The notes below the pieces were generated by a model. The model was not told where the DNA came from, did no database searches, and worked only from the letters and a program-made list of their open reading frames with translations. From NCBI RefSeq assembly GCF_028858725.1, contig NC_084761.1, forward strand, positions 21,048,501 to 21,112,500: DNA of 64,000 nt. The letters are read 5' to 3'. How positions within the stretch are numbered: the first letter of the stretch is position 1; every line of letters starts with the position of its first letter. Shown here piece after piece: positions 35,080 to 47,508 of this stretch. This stretch comes from Colius striatus. Its lineage: Eukaryota > Chordata > Aves > Coliiformes > Coliidae. The position numbers and the translations under genes are program-made.

Positions 35080-35098
35080 TTGTCTTTCCAGTGTCTCC
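34968..35098 (-). CDS. CCDC158: CCDC158 exon 1 (first coding exon)
   Basis: Acceptor TTCTGCAG at 35099 opens an exon whose first ATG is at 35079-35077 (ACAAATGA context). It encodes 37 residues beginning [11 protein letters not shown] and ending [12 protein letters not shown] plus one base. The end matches the human N-terminal stretch NEDLLSSSGVTS in style and position. The donor is a GC site, TAG|GCAAGT; only this choice joins in frame to exon 2. Since the exon has an acceptor, at least one 5' untranslated exon lies upstream. Confidence 0.7.
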
Positions 35099-36411
35099 CT
35101 GCAGAACAGCACATAGAAACATTTGTTGAAAAGGCAGGACTGAACAGAGAAGAACATCCAAATGCACTGCGTCACAAAAACAACCTGAAATGGACAACTG
35201 AAAAGAGAAGTGAAATCAAAGCATTTATTTGGCAATGCAGTTGTATTCTCCTGGTTTACACTTATATTTGGCAACATAATAGCATGTCTTCAACTGCTGC
35301 AACTCTGCTGTAGTCAGCCAAACTATCGAGTTTTGCCACTAGCAGACATAATGTATTAAAATCCAAACAAATAAAACAACACTTCAAACAACAAAACTAA
35401 ATTGGTTTATCTTCTGAAAAAAGGGATTTTTAAAATTTTCCTCATTTCTTCTTCCAGCTGGCCAATAAAATGCTACCTTACTGCCAAACCTGTAACTATA
35501 TGGTCAATCAAACCCACAGAAATTGGTCAAATACTTCATTTGCAGGCCGAATAAGAAACATCTCACAAAACCTGTAAAATCAGACCTGTTTGGTAATATA
35601 AAACTTCAAGCACAGAAGAATGGAAATGTGTAGCAGTTTACATCATCTTATTTTAATGGAATTCATCAGGCAGCAGATCATTTGCTATGTTCCTGAGGAT
35701 AGTGGAAGTGGGAAAATGTGTATGTGCAAAGAAAGTAGGTAGAAAAGAACAAAAAAGAAAGCAAGCTTTTTTTTTTTTACCAAAAGACAAAGAAATCCAG
35801 TCTAAGTGAGAGTAATAGCAAATTTTGGTAGTTCACATATTCACTGTAAAGAAAAGAAATCTAAGATAAAACAAGAAGAAAAAATAGTTGAGGAATCTGA
35901 AATTATAGAAAAATATTTTAAGTGACAGGATTACAGATGAGGGAGGAATATAAGATCAGCAAGGAGAGCAGCTCCCTGTCATTTGGTATCAGTACTGCTA
36001 TGTGTACATAGCAGGACTGTGACATTCAGAAATGACCTCATCACAACATGCACAGCTGATTTCTGTCCACATGGCCCTTTTTATTTCACAATGCAACAAG
36101 TCCTTGTGTCTGTGCACTGCACTCGTTATACCGCCTCCCTCCTTTAATGCAATCTGATAAAGCTGGATTTTCATTTTCTAACATTACTGATAAAAAAAAG
36201 ATTAGAGGACACAGACGCTAGCAGAGCTGCAGAGCACAAGACAGATCATCCTGACGAGTCTATTACCCTGAAAACAGGAAGAGAGGGCATCGAATATAGG
36301 CAAGTGTGGAGGTTCTATCACCACTGCCCTATTATTGTGGAGTATAACCTAGAGGCATAAACAGGTTAAAAAAATCTCTAGAAAAATCCCCAGCTGAGAC
36401 AGACATTCAGA
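35099..36411. other. CCDC158 5' intron or intergenic, nothing recognised
   Basis: A+T-rich sequence upstream of the first coding exon of CCDC158. The exon has an acceptor, so this is probably part of the intron behind a 5' untranslated exon. No coding signal or repeat I can name, apart from A and T runs. Confidence 0.5.
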
Positions 36412-37345
36412 TTCATAGAATCATAGAATGGTAGGGATTGGAAGGGACCTTTAGAAGTCATCTAGTTCAACCCCCCTGCAGAAGCAGGGTCACCTAGATC
36501 AGGTCACATAGGAACATGTCCAGGTGGGTCTTGAAGACCTCCAAAGAAGGAGACTCCACAATCCCTCTGGGCAGCCTGCGCCACTACTCTGGCATCCTCA
36601 CGGTGAAATAGGTTTTTCTTATATTTAATTGGAACTTTTTGTGTTCCAGCCTCATCCCATTACCCCTTGTCCTGTCGCTAGCTACTATAGAAAAAAGGGA
36701 TGTCCCAACATCCTAATACCCACGCTTTAGATATTTGTAAATAAGATCTCCCCTCAGTCTCTTCTTCTCCAGACTAAAGAGCTCCAGTTCCTGCAGCCTT
36801 TCCTTGTATGAAAGATGCTCCAGTCCCCTGATCATCTTGGTGGTCCTGTGCTGGACTCTTTCCAGCACTTCCCTGTCCCTCTTGAGCTGAGGAGCCCAGA
36901 ACTGGACACAGGACTCCAGATGAGGCCTCACCAAGGCACAGTAGAGGGGGAGAAGCACCTCCTGTGACCTGCTGGCCACACTGTTCTTGATGCATCCCAG
37001 GATGCCATTGGCCTTCTTGGCCATGAGGGCACATTGCTGGCTCATGTTTAGCTTATTATCAATCAGGCCTCCCAGGTCTCTCTCTGCAGAGCTGCTCTTC
37101 AGCAGTTTGACCCCCAGCCTGTACTGGTGCAGGGGGTTGTTCCTTCCATGATGCAGGACTCTGAATTTGTCCTTGTCGAATCTCATGAGGTTCCTCTCTG
37201 CCCAACTCTCAAGTCAGTTGAGATCGCTCTGAATGGCAGCACAGCCTTCTGATGAATCAGCCAGTCCTCTCTGGTGTCATCAGCCAACTTGTGGAGGGTA
37301 CACTCTGTCCCCTCATCCAGGTCATTGATGAAGATGTTGAAGTAA
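36412..37345 (-). mobile_element. CR1 LINE, about 930 bp, with a reverse transcriptase C-terminal remnant
   Basis: The longest repeat in the window. It starts with the reverse-oriented CR1 end TCATAGAATCATAGAATGGT and runs through the 3' UTR region into the end of ORF2. Between 37186 and 36713 a frame of 157 codons is still open. It reads [18 protein letters not shown], then [20 protein letters not shown], then [20 protein letters not shown] and [13 protein letters not shown]. This is the C-terminal tail of the CR1 reverse transcriptase polyprotein, after the catalytic palm. The 5' part, including endonuclease and catalytic motifs, is missing, so the copy cannot move by itself. Confidence 0.95.
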
Positions 37346-39030
37346 ATCTATACACTCTAATTCCCAAGACACTGAGATACTGAGGTATACTAACCAAAAA
37401 TATAACTTTTCCCTGACCGTTTTTCTATGCATCTGCTATTACATACTGTTGCAATAAGCACGGTGGTGAGATGACTCTGGTTTGATCCCATCAGAGTTTC
37501 AGTAAATCAAAGCTTCAGAAACAAAACTACCACTCCCATTCTTCTCCAACGGTCATTAATTTTCCAACTCATTAATGAGTTTCCCTTCTTTGAAGAAATT
37601 TTCAAATATTAGATACACACTTGCATATAAAAATCACTAAATCACTGTCTTCTGGAAAAAGAGAAAATCACCCAAACCAGCTAAATTACCAGATTTCACA
37701 AAAATTACTTTTCCAATGCTGAATTACTCTAAATTTAATAGCAGGCAGAATCTTGGACCCCAGCAAATTCATTATCAAAGGATAGTACTATATCCTGCTA
37801 TTTATGCAGAAATTCCATTGCTGCCAGGAAAATCTCACTCCACTGTGGATAGAAATTCATCTGTTATTCTAGCACACACATTACAATGATCACTGTAAAG
37901 TGCCTTGGGCACTCACATCCTTAAATTTTTTCTTCACATCTTTCCTGTCACATTATTAAACAGACTACACCTTAGGAATTTGTTGATTTCCATTTTCAGT
38001 GAGTGTACTACTTATTTTAATGAGAGATAGCAGGTACAGGAATTTATCTAATAACAAGACCTGTTTACCACCTTTAATCCCTGGACAGTCTTACTCATTA
38101 TAACAGCACCTGTGAAGAAAAAGATGTGTCTTTATTTTCTAATATGTTATTAATCAACTTCATGTAATAAAAAATGAATTTTGCCCATTGAATTTTAACA
38201 CTGCAAGAAGAATTAAGGGATATTGAGACAGTGTCTATCCTTTTTAAAGTCTTATGCTTTGTTTTGTCAGGATGAACACAGAAGTAGGCTTTTGTAAGTA
38301 GTTGTTAGCAATGACTCTTAAGTTTTGCAACAATTAGTGGCAAATTTTATATATTACCACTTCCTTATGATGTTTCCAGATACAGAATTTATCTACAAGA
38401 AACAATGAAGATGAGATTTCTATATCTGTCTGTCTTGATCTTATCTACAAATGTTGACTATCTCAATTTGCTTGATTAAAGCAAAATGGACTTTTTCCTC
38501 ACAGAAACACTTTTGAAGGCAGGCCCAAAAGAAAAGAAAAACTTAAGTGGGAGGTGTGCCAAGGTGGACAAGTCTAGACTTGTACAAGTTGAGTTTTGAG
38601 AATGTGATTGCTTTCAATAGCCCTTCAAGGACAAGTCTCTGAATCTTTCCCTCACGGGAGGCAAATTTAAAAAAAAAAAGAAAAAAAAAAGGAAAATGGA
38701 AGAAAAATGTATTATTACTCAGGGATAGCTTCAAGTGTGATGGTATTTCATGGTGTTTTATTCGTGTTATTTGTATTTTCCTGAGTGAGTTCCTCTGGAA
38801 CACATGGGATTACACCCTAAGTCAAGGTAGCTGCAGTGGCATTTTCCACACCGTGGATACTTTGTAATTTTCTGAAATTTGACTGAAAAGGATCACTGTG
38901 GGTGCTTTCTGAGGGCATGTAATGGAGAAAAGTAGAGCCCTTTATCCCAGACACCAATCCCAAACACTAGAACCTTGAAACATCACCTCCCTCACAAAAA
39001 AAAAAAACTTGAAAGCCCAGCTGTGCTATG
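37346..39030. other. intergenic or CCDC158 5' intron, nothing recognised
   Basis: A+T-rich DNA with a mixed A/G run near 38668-38693. I see no exon or named repeat. Confidence 0.5.
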
Positions 39031-39099
39031 ACAACAGGACCATTCTTCCTAAAGCAGGATGAACTCTGGCAGTGTATTGTGCCCCTCCTTGCCCGTGTG

Positions 39100-39660
39100 T
39101 GGTGAAGGTGCACAAAGGCAGCAGTGACTGCTGTGTTTGGCCGATCTCCCTGGCAGCGGTCATGGCATGGGTCCACCTGGGAGCCCACAAAATGTCTGCC
39201 GGACATGGCCACCTGCCCTTCCCTGGCGGGAAACGAGGACACCCCTGAGCGCCTCCAATCAGCCTCTCCTACCGACATGGATCTATCCCAAAGTCCTTGT
39301 AGCATGTATATACTCTCTGCAGTTCCGCTCTGAGAGACTTTTTACCTCATGAGGGCACGCAGCTGCCACTGCCTCCTGCGCTCTCACAGTAAGGAGAGCC
39401 GTCTCACTCCTCGGGTTTCCTCCCCGCGAAGGGGCCCTCCCGCGGCTGCGACCTGATCCTCCGGGAGCTGCCCGCTTCATCTCAGCGTGGCTTCGGAGAA
39501 ATTGGAACGTGTAAGCCAGAGGTCACCCACCGCCGGCCCCAACCTCACTGTCTTCCCACGACGGTGCTCAGCCTCTCGGCCCCAAAACAGCAGCTCACGA
39601 GTGCCTCCCTCAAGCTGTGGGCACAGGAGTTAAGGCGCCCTCACGGGCACTGGATTGCGA
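39100..39660 (-). promoter_or_regulatory. GC-rich patch, candidate CCDC158 promoter and first exon
   Basis: Raised G+C and CpG content in an A+T-rich neighbourhood, centred on 39390-39560 (CCGCGGCTGCGACC, CCGCCGGCCCC). On the minus strand, CATGAG|GTAAAA at 39345 is a usable donor, so a non-coding first exon could end at 39346 and splice to the CCDC158 acceptor at 35099. A minus-strand ATG frame of 65 codons crosses it but resembles nothing known. Inferred from composition and position only. Confidence 0.4.
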
Positions 39661-42600
39661 TGGCAGGTGATTTTAAAGATGCTGTACTTGAAGATAAAAA
39701 TCCTCTCTTACAAGGGTAGAGGAGTGCCTAGCTTTTTTTTCCTCATGGTGTCTAGAAAGAAGGGTAGCACATTTTGGGAGTGTGACCATGAGCTGAGTCA
39801 AGGCAGGAAGTTGCCATGAAGAGGCTTCCTCCTGCCAGAGAAAAGGCCAGAGAGCCAAAAACATCGTTCCAAAATGATGATTCAGAAATAAAAATTTAAA
39901 ACTTTTTGATTTTTACACCATTCTTTCCAGAGTGGCAATGTTTTTAAATTCCCAAAGGTGATTATTGACTATTCTTTCTAATTCTTGCTGAGAGAGTGGG
40001 TGCAGGGTCAAGAGATAATTACTTGACTTCAACAAAGAAAATTATGTGGCTGACTGTCCCTTTTTGGATCTTAATTTCAGGAGTAAACAGGCAGACCTTC
40101 AGCATGCTGTTCCACTCAAGTTATAGAAAATAACAGCCAACAGCTTATATCACACACACCATGTTACAAGTTTCCAGGATCAAGGTGTGAACTGGACCCA
40201 AACTGAAATTGTCAGAGAGCTAGGGAACTTAAGTTGGAGAAAGCCCAGGAGACAGACATATATGTTTACATATTTAAATACCTGACTAAGAAGAAAAACA
40301 CATAACCATGCATCAACATACCATTTTAACTCACAAGGGAAGAAAACCAATCACCTAGTGCTAAAAGACAAACCTAATGAAAAAGGAAGAAAAGTGATTT
40401 TATGTGGACTGCTTCAAAGTAAGCAAGAATGGTAAGGATTAACCATCTGAAAATAGACCTCTGGTTGCCACTTTCCTAGCTGCACCGTGCTCCGGAGTCT
40501 TCTGCGCATCTGTAGCAAAAAACACACACAGCGGATGGAAAACAGCTTGAGGAAAGAAAGACTTTCTATCGTGCCACCTAGAAAAAAAAGCGACAGTGCT
40601 GAAAAGATATACTTTTTCTTCTATCCACAGAGAAAAGTGAAAAGGAGTTTAGATATAGATATCTTATAAAATATCCTGAAACCAGATTTCAATGCTGAAA
40701 CAGTCTCAGATGTTAACAAAGCCTGAAAACTCATCTGGAAGGTTGCCTGCACCTACCTCTGACAGACACTGGTGAGATTTGTTTCTTCTGTATTTTGGAC
40801 GGTGCACTGAGGTTTTGCTTCTTGCTGTGGGGCTGGAAAAGAAGGGGGAACACTGAGCATGTTGCATTCTCTTCTGCTTTTGCCTAGCTGTGTGTTTAGC
40901 TCCCAGCTACCTTCTGAGCCGCTGGAGTGGTCTGGGATCCACCTGCCCCTTACACTAGCCCCTTTACCCGACTCGGTATCCTTGGGAACAAACTCCTCCT
41001 CTGGAGCTGATCATGTGCATGAGGGGGAGCCAATAAACATCACATCCAGCGTTTGATTTCTCTGTTAAGTATGTGGTGGTAGGTTTTTCCCATCAAGGCC
41101 CTGGCAAAGTGCTTTCTGGCTTTCTGTGGTGTATTACCTCCTCTAGCAGCAGGTGCCTTTTTTGTCTAGTGTTTTGTGAGCAGCCAGGTCTTGAGCACTT
41201 CAGCAACTTCTTTACTGCTTCCTCCTGTGACTCCTGCTAGGAAACGCTAGGACCAGAATATCTCTTTTAAGATACAATTCCTGAGTAACTTTTCTCCTAT
41301 TTTGTGAATATCTCTGAGAAGTAAAATCAAAGAATCACTGCAGGTTTGCCAGTGGATACGCAAATAGTTTTTTGAGTTTAAAATTAGCCATTCCTCCCAC
41401 AGAAAAGAGTATGAGCTGTGCAGGGACGATATAGCTTCAGAGGAAGGTAACAGAGTAATTTACGCCAGCACAGGATCTGCTTTTAAAATACCTGGGCCTT
41501 GCCCACCAGCCATTTCAGATTTAGTTAAAGGCATTAATAACTGTTAAATAATCATCTTGTTTTGGAGGAAAACCACCCTCCAGAAATTAATCAACCTCCC
41601 ATTTTTCTTCATATCATCAAACATAAAGGTGTATAGTATTTGCCCTGCTTTTTACAGGATAAGCTTAGACACATGGCTGTGTTATCACTGCTTGCGGCGA
41701 TGTCTGGCCTTACTAGAAGAGCATCTGGCTGTGGTGCCTCAGGTGACTCTAGCTGCAATCCCTCTTGCGAGAAACAATTGCAATAAATAGCTTGGCACAG
41801 AATCCTCTGTTCTCAGCAGATGGGTGAATCTAAAAGCTGTTCAACTGTGTGCACAGCCTGCTAAGATAGAGATAAATGCTACACAACTGTTAATTAAATG
41901 AGGTGATGGCTGCCCTGAGCATTTTGTGCTTCTCTCTTTTATTAAATTATGTAACTGAATCTCAATGTGTAAAACTCCTTTAGCATAGTAATACTGGATA
42001 ATTCTCCATAATCGTGGGATCTTTTATTAATTTAGTGTTAGAATGAGGACTTACCTTTGATATCCCCGCTTTTGTGCATTTTGTGCACATATCCAAAGTG
42101 TAAAATGGCCTCTTTCTCTGAAGGTGCTTATTGTAATACATAGTGGCCTCGATGTTATTGCAGTTAAAATGCTTTTATAATAGTGACAACCTATATGTTG
42201 TAAAGTTTTCTTGGTGTACTGTGATAATATTTCTATGATTCCTGATTTGCATTCTTGTTTCAGCAGGGTGATTCTCTGTGCATTATATCAGAGAGGTGAA
42301 CATTCAGATGCAGAGAGAAAATCTGCAGCTTTGAATTCAGGTACCCTACATTCACCTTCTTCTGTTCTGAGAGCACTTGTGCTCTCCTTAGAGGGACAGA
42401 CCTGTTCCTCACCTTGGCATGTTACTTTTCAGTTTTCTTTGAGTAACTGAGAGACCCAGAACTATTTAGTGCTGGAGGCAATTTATATGGAGAGGTTTTT
42501 TTGTGTTCACCAAAGAGAACTCTTTCTTTTCAGACTTCAAAGGCAAGTGTCTTCTCCAACACAAAAAGAATAGAGATTCACAGATTTTTGCAGCTTACTT

Positions 42601-43870
42601 CTGTTTCTCATCTTTGTTCTCTCACTCTCAGATCTCCGTCTTTCTCTTTCTCTGTCTGATTTTTCATTTTTTACCTCAGGCCTGTCCAGAAAAGCAGGCT
42701 TATTCTGTGGCCTGGGAGGAAGATGAATGCAAATCCAATCCAGCATCAGAACAGAGCTTCCCTGTGTAGCCTTAGGAACATCTGTCTAGAAAAAGATTTT
42801 GATCATAGGTAGTTGATCGTAATCCCTCTGAGGCCATGCAGAGTCTTAATCTGTGTTCTTTACTGTAATTTCTTCACTTAGCTGCAAGAATGATATTTTA
42901 GAGAGTGAAGTGGCTGTATCTGTTATAGTCAGATCTAGCTAATTGGAGGCAAATAAAGCCTTATTTTCTACTTAGTTATTTCTAATTTTTTCATATAATA
43001 AACCTTTAGGGGAATTGTTAGCCCAAGAAGCAATGATTCATCCCTCAAGAGATCTCTGGCTTATTCAGGAAGGTTTTGTCTTTTGACACTTACATTTTGT
43101 TCTGTCCTGCTGCAGATTTGGGTGAGCAACTTGAGGACTCAGGGAGAGGAAGAAGCTGGGATGGGTACTGGTACTTGAAGGTCATCTACTTTTTTTTTTT
43201 TTTTTAAATTCCTGAAGCTCTTCTGCTTATATAGAGTCCTATCTGGAAAAAAAGAGAAGTTGTTCTGTGATAAAACCAGTGAGCTAGGAAAAAGAAACAG
43301 TACTTGGCGTTTGTCAATCTTTTTGTGCTTCATGTGTGACCATGAGCAAGTTTCTCTTTCCTCTGTTTATATATGTGAAAGGTACAAAGACTCACAATTC
43401 TATCCCCTTTTGTTCACCTTGCCAATTTAAGTCAGAAATTCTCTCGAATAGAGCTGTGGAGAGCCTTTTCCTCTCTCAGAAGCAGTTTGTGCACAACTAC
43501 AAATACCAGAGACCACAAAAGTAGGAGCGAATGCAAGATGATCAGCGTCCCCCTCCTCATACTGAACTTTTTGTTGACCTGCTTATAATGACAAAATGTC
43601 TGCCAAACACAACATACTGGGTAAACAGTTACACTTCTACTCCTCTGATGTCCAGCTCTGATCCATTTTGGCATGTTACGCCTCCTCAAAAGTCCTGTCA
43701 GTGCCGCTGTGAGCTGCTTTATTTTAGAAAACTTCTCTTTAGAAATAAGTTGTGTATTTGCTTCATCTGAACTTAAGAGGCTATAACTAAACAGCAGATA
43801 TATTTGAACTAAGCATAATGTTTAATTCCCCAGACAAAAAAGGCAGTTAAAGATGTGTACAAAATATAGG
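39661..43870. other. intergenic, nothing recognised
   Basis: Ordinary A+T-rich sequence with short open frames and no convincing splice-site pairs, repeats or promoter. It includes a T run at about 43189-43205. Confidence 0.5.
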
Positions 43871-43877
43871 AGCTGAA

Positions 43878-43986
43878 TTAATTTCTTTGACTTCTAGATT
43901 TACTTTTAATCTGACTTGCCAGCTCATGGACCCAGGCAAGATCAATAACATCACTCTGAATACTTAGTAAAGATTCTTCTTCCTTT
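43878..43986 (-). CDS. candidate terminal exon of an unidentified gene
   Basis: A strong acceptor (CTTTTCTCTTTCAG) is followed by an open frame KEEESLLSIQSDVIDLAWVH then ELASQIKSKSRSQRN and TAA. It starts with one base that completes a codon begun in the candidate exon at 44672-44883. I do not recognise the family. The conserved-looking composition (acidic start, amphipathic middle, basic end) suggests a real C-terminus. No clear AATAAA was found close by. Confidence 0.3.
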
Positions 43987-44671
43987 CTGAAAGAGAAAAG
44001 TATAGCAAATGCCTGGTAACTAAACTATGAAATGTTTGCATTTAAATCAACCAACTTAAACTGTGACAACTGGTACTGCCGGCGAGTGGGGGCAGTGTTG
44101 CTCCGATGAACTTCTTTTGCAAAAGAAACTTGAAATACTTGAAGGAATTTAGGAAAAATCAGAGCAGCCACCAGCAGGATGGCAGTGCCTTTATTGATGG
44201 TAAATGCAGGTTTGATTGTGAACTCTGAAAAGTGAAATAAATTATAATTTCTCCTGATTTAGCAGTGTAGTACTTGACAACTGAGGGAAAGGGTTCTGAG
44301 ACAGCTATTGCAAGTTTATTTTCTTTTACACTGAAATCATGCAAAATTTTAACTCAGATATGTTATTCTGTGTGGATACCACTTTTCTAAACTCTGGTCT
44401 CATCTATTGCACCCCAATAGAAAGTATCTCAGCTCTGTCCTGAGAGGAATTCCTTGTAGAAGAATTGTTTCTTGTAGCAAACTGTGCTAAGTTACTTGTG
44501 TTAGTTGAGGTTCTTTCCATAGGCAAGGTGAGGGGGAAAAAGAATTGTATTTAATACTTGGAAATGTTTCTATGTAGGTGAAAAGCAACAAATGTTGCAC
44601 TCATTGTATCAGCACTAAAATCTATTTTTTTTTTTAGTTTTCAGCTAAAGCACAGCAATGCTCATCTTCAC

Positions 44672-44883
44672 GTTGTTAAATCCACTTTCTTCATCAATAG
44701 TTGCTGTATGTTATTGTCTCGCACTAGTTTTGTTTGCACTGTGTGGGGCAGGAAGTTAAATCCCGTATGTGTGGGCTGGAGCTGCTGCCACCGCTGGTGT
44801 TCCAGAAACCCTTTGGTTTCTGTGGGCACGATCAAGAGGTTAGCATTGTGAGGATGGCCCACACAGTCTGCTTGATGCGCAAC
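44672..44883 (-). CDS. candidate exon of an unidentified gene
   Basis: After acceptor CTATTTGTGTTACAG, 70 codons stay open in phase 0: VAHQADCVGHPHNANLLIVP, TETKGFLEHQRWQQLQPTHT, GFNFLPHTVQ, then NNIQQLLMKKVDLT. The donor AAC|GTGAAG ends in phase 2, which fits the exon at 43878-43986; together they give 106 C-terminal residues. Local G+C is higher than in the surroundings. I could not find an upstream exon, and no human gene is known to me between CCDC158 and SHROOM3 on this strand. It may be a bird or sauropsid gene, an antisense transcript, or chance. Confidence 0.3.
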
Positions 44884-44999
44884 CTGTAACACAAATAGGA
44901 ACTAGATGCTATGAGTACCTGTTATTCCACTCCTGTGTGGAATAAGAGCCTGCTGAGAAAGCAGAACAGTATCTGGCAGCCTTTTTTGGGTGATTGATC

Positions 45000-46600
45000 A
45001 ACACTTTTCCCTTATCTGATCATGTGTCTTTGATACATGCAAGCACCCGTGTGTGACCTTTTTAGAGCTGGATTAACAAGGCAAAGGACTACCAAATCTG
45101 GAGATCGTAGCAGGAAAAAATTGTGTGCTTGCAATGGTGACAAATTTGATGGATTTTTTGGCAAAAAATATGTTGGATTCAGCACCTGTGTTGAATTGCA
45201 GTGATACTGTAGAAGAAAAACTGTACCTCAGAAATGATGTTTGGAACTGCTAATCATCAGTCACTACAGGAACTATGAGAAATACAACTCTTACTGAAGT
45301 TCTGGTGTCTGCAGATATTAGGTGCAGTGACCAACATTTTGGTTTGGAAATTGCTGTAATCCAAAGAAGTACCTGTTAACAGGCTGGCATATTCTTGTGC
45401 AGTTTTAAATAGTCCCGATGGCTGTGGATAGGAGGATGTATGGCCTCAAGAGACAGCTCCCAGAGCCTTAGTCTGTCTCTAGTAGGCCTGTGGAGGGGCA
45501 GAAATGAATTGCTCTTTGTGATGACTTGGAATGGGGGTTTTTACTGTGAAACACTAGGAGTGTAAAACTACAGAAATCTGAGTCAGGCTAAAGAGTGCAT
45601 TTTGGATAAAAGCAATCCATGAGCCCGACCATGATGTGAAACTAATGAATACTCAGCCCCTGGGAGGAACACAGAGAGGATAAAGCCCAATATAAGGAAG
45701 GATTGAGGATCATCTACCATGAAAAATAAAGGGAGGAGCCTCTTTTCTGCATTCCTCTTCATGGCTATTGGGAAGGAGAACTGGGACACACAGGGCAAAT
45801 AGAAGGCTCTGGGAAACTAACATCTTAAAGGAGATGGGAATGGAGCAGCATGAAGGGCATGAGGAAATGCAGAGATTTCTGGTTTTAAAGTTGCAGCTCC
45901 AAAGCTTTTCCTCTATAGCTCATTATGGATTTGTTAACACAAGATCCTCATGGCTTTTGAAGCCCGAAGGAGAAATAATGCACACCCCAGGCACTATAAG
46001 ATCAAAAGTACAGGCACCTTAGAAGTGTAGGCAATGCTACTTGTTTACTCAGCTATGCCAGCAGGAAAGGGAGTGATCTGTGAGCTACCTTCTTTGTCAT
46101 TCTATCTCTGTCATTCAAGGGCCAATAAAAAACAGATTTTTTTTTTTTAACACCTTCAGTGATATATATCAAAACATCTGTTTAAGTGATGAGTCACGTG
46201 CCTAAGCCTACATGCATATATACAAGAAAAGATGCACCCACATTGCTAAGTCCTACAATAGCCATTAGTGACTGCCTGCGTTAATAATATATCTTAAGTT
46301 CTATTTCTTATTCCATATATTAGGGAAGCATTGACCTTTTATGATAATGTAAATGGGTGAAAGAAATATGTCCAGGGAGGTTGTTAGGCTCTGTGTGGAC
46401 AAAAGCACTTTATGAGAGCAAAATTATCAGCAGTACTCCACTGTGCTCATTTGGAATAGGTCCATTGTATTTTCAGCAACTGACAGTTTGGATTGTTACA
46501 ATTCCTTGGCAAGTACAATAGAAAGATGATGATTTCCGGGAGCATAATAAAAGGGTGAGCCCTGGCTTTTGCACACTGCATTTTAGAATTGCATGCTTGA
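45000..46600. other. upstream region of SHROOM3, nothing recognised
   Basis: A+T-rich intergenic DNA with a T run at 46138-46149. No coding or repeat feature supported. Confidence 0.5.
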
Positions 46601-46641
46601 TGTGCACAATTGGGCAGCACTGCCTTACTTGCCTTAATCCA

Positions 46642-46655
46642 TCTCTCTCTCTCTC
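46642..46655. repeat. (CT)n microsatellite
   Basis: Seven CT units followed by a C/T-rich stretch (CACTTCCTCACCCTCCCTCA). Lies in the probable promoter region of SHROOM3 and could act as a polypyrimidine promoter element. Confidence 0.8.
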
Positions 46656-47146
46656 ACTTCCTCACCCTCCCTCATAGCAGCAGTGGCTGCTGCGGTTTTG
46701 GCAGATCATCGGGGAGAGCATAGAAAAGGAAAAAAGCTCAGCTATCATTTTAACATTTTTCCCAAAGGATTAATTTCACCTGCTTCTCCAGTTTCCCTGA
46801 TAGATTCTTTTGCACTATTTAATCCAGTAAGTATGAAGTTATTGCATGTTTTGAAGTCTTCCAAATAGTTTTGAGAATGGACTTTCTCTCTCCTCCTCCC
46901 CCAGCCTTTTAGCCTTTTTTTCTTTTTTTTGACAAGTCAGAAAATTGTGAAGTAAGCGACAGAGTAACTGAGAGAGCAAGAGGGAGAAGACATTTCCATT
47001 CTTTTAGTGCAGTGGGCTGAGGCAAAAAGGCCATTGTAATGGTAAATTGCACGCAGAAAGGAGGAAAAGACTGATAATCAATCACAAATGAAGCATTTGT
47101 TTGGATTCTGGCAATTTACTGGCCAGGGACTTTTAAATCTATAAAC

Positions 47147-47175
47147 TTTTTCTTTCTTTCTTTCTTTCTTTTTTT
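47147..47175. repeat. (TTTC)n / T-rich tract
   Basis: Five to six TTTC units followed by a T run and C run, about 350 bases before the SHROOM3 start codon. Could be length-polymorphic. Confidence 0.85.
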
Positions 47176-47244
47176 CCCCCCACATCTTTAAAAGAATAAG
47201 TTTGATATACCGAAGACAGGAAGAGAAATCTTTAAAAAGCTGTC

Positions 47245-47295
47245 ATGCCCAGAATACCTGGCAATGGGGAAAGCACAGTGCTGAAACACCAGTGA
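47245..47295 (+). promoter_or_regulatory. SHROOM3: upstream ORF 1 of SHROOM3 (16 codons)
   Basis: ATG at 47245 opens MPRIPGNGESTVLKHQ and stops at TGA 47293-47295. It has no coding overlap with the main frame. Relevant only if the leader includes this stretch. Confidence 0.4.
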
Positions 47296-47436
47296 AACAT
47301 CGCAGTTCTGGAGGAGAAGCAGCATGCTGAAGTGTTGACGGGAAACGTTTTCAACCCATCGCCTTGGACTCCAGCTCCGAAGAAAAATTTTTCATCTCAC
47401 ACTCTTCTTGTTTCATGTATTCAGGGATGAGTTGTG

Positions 47437-47508
47437 ATGGCTTCTGGGGAGTTTGATTTCCGACTTTGTTGTTTTGTGATAACCGGAGTGGGGTTTTTAT
47501 GCGACTGA
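47437..47508 (+). promoter_or_regulatory. SHROOM3: upstream ORF of SHROOM3 (23 codons)
   Basis: ATG in a good context (GTGATGG) at 47437 opens [20 protein letters not shown] then LCD and TGA, ending 17 bases before the SHROOM3 ATG. Two more short frames lie at 47415-47456 and 47499-47519. Confidence 0.4.

Noticed and set aside
36713-37186. 157-codon frame taken as a possible host gene
   Set aside because: It is the reverse transcriptase tail of a truncated CR1 LINE, fully inside the repeat boundaries.
38543-38803. Minus-strand frame rich in Phe
   Set aside because: Produced by translating an A/G-rich run; no coding signal.
40859-41056. Plus-strand 65-codon frame starting MLHSLLLLPSCVFSS that looks like a signal peptide
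   Set aside because: Hydrophobic starts are common in T-rich random sequence; no promoter, splice sites or family support.
42503-42769. Plus-strand 88-codon frame in the SHROOM3 upstream region
   Set aside because: Driven by C/T-rich low-complexity sequence (TCTCTTTCTCTGTCTG); no similarity to a protein.
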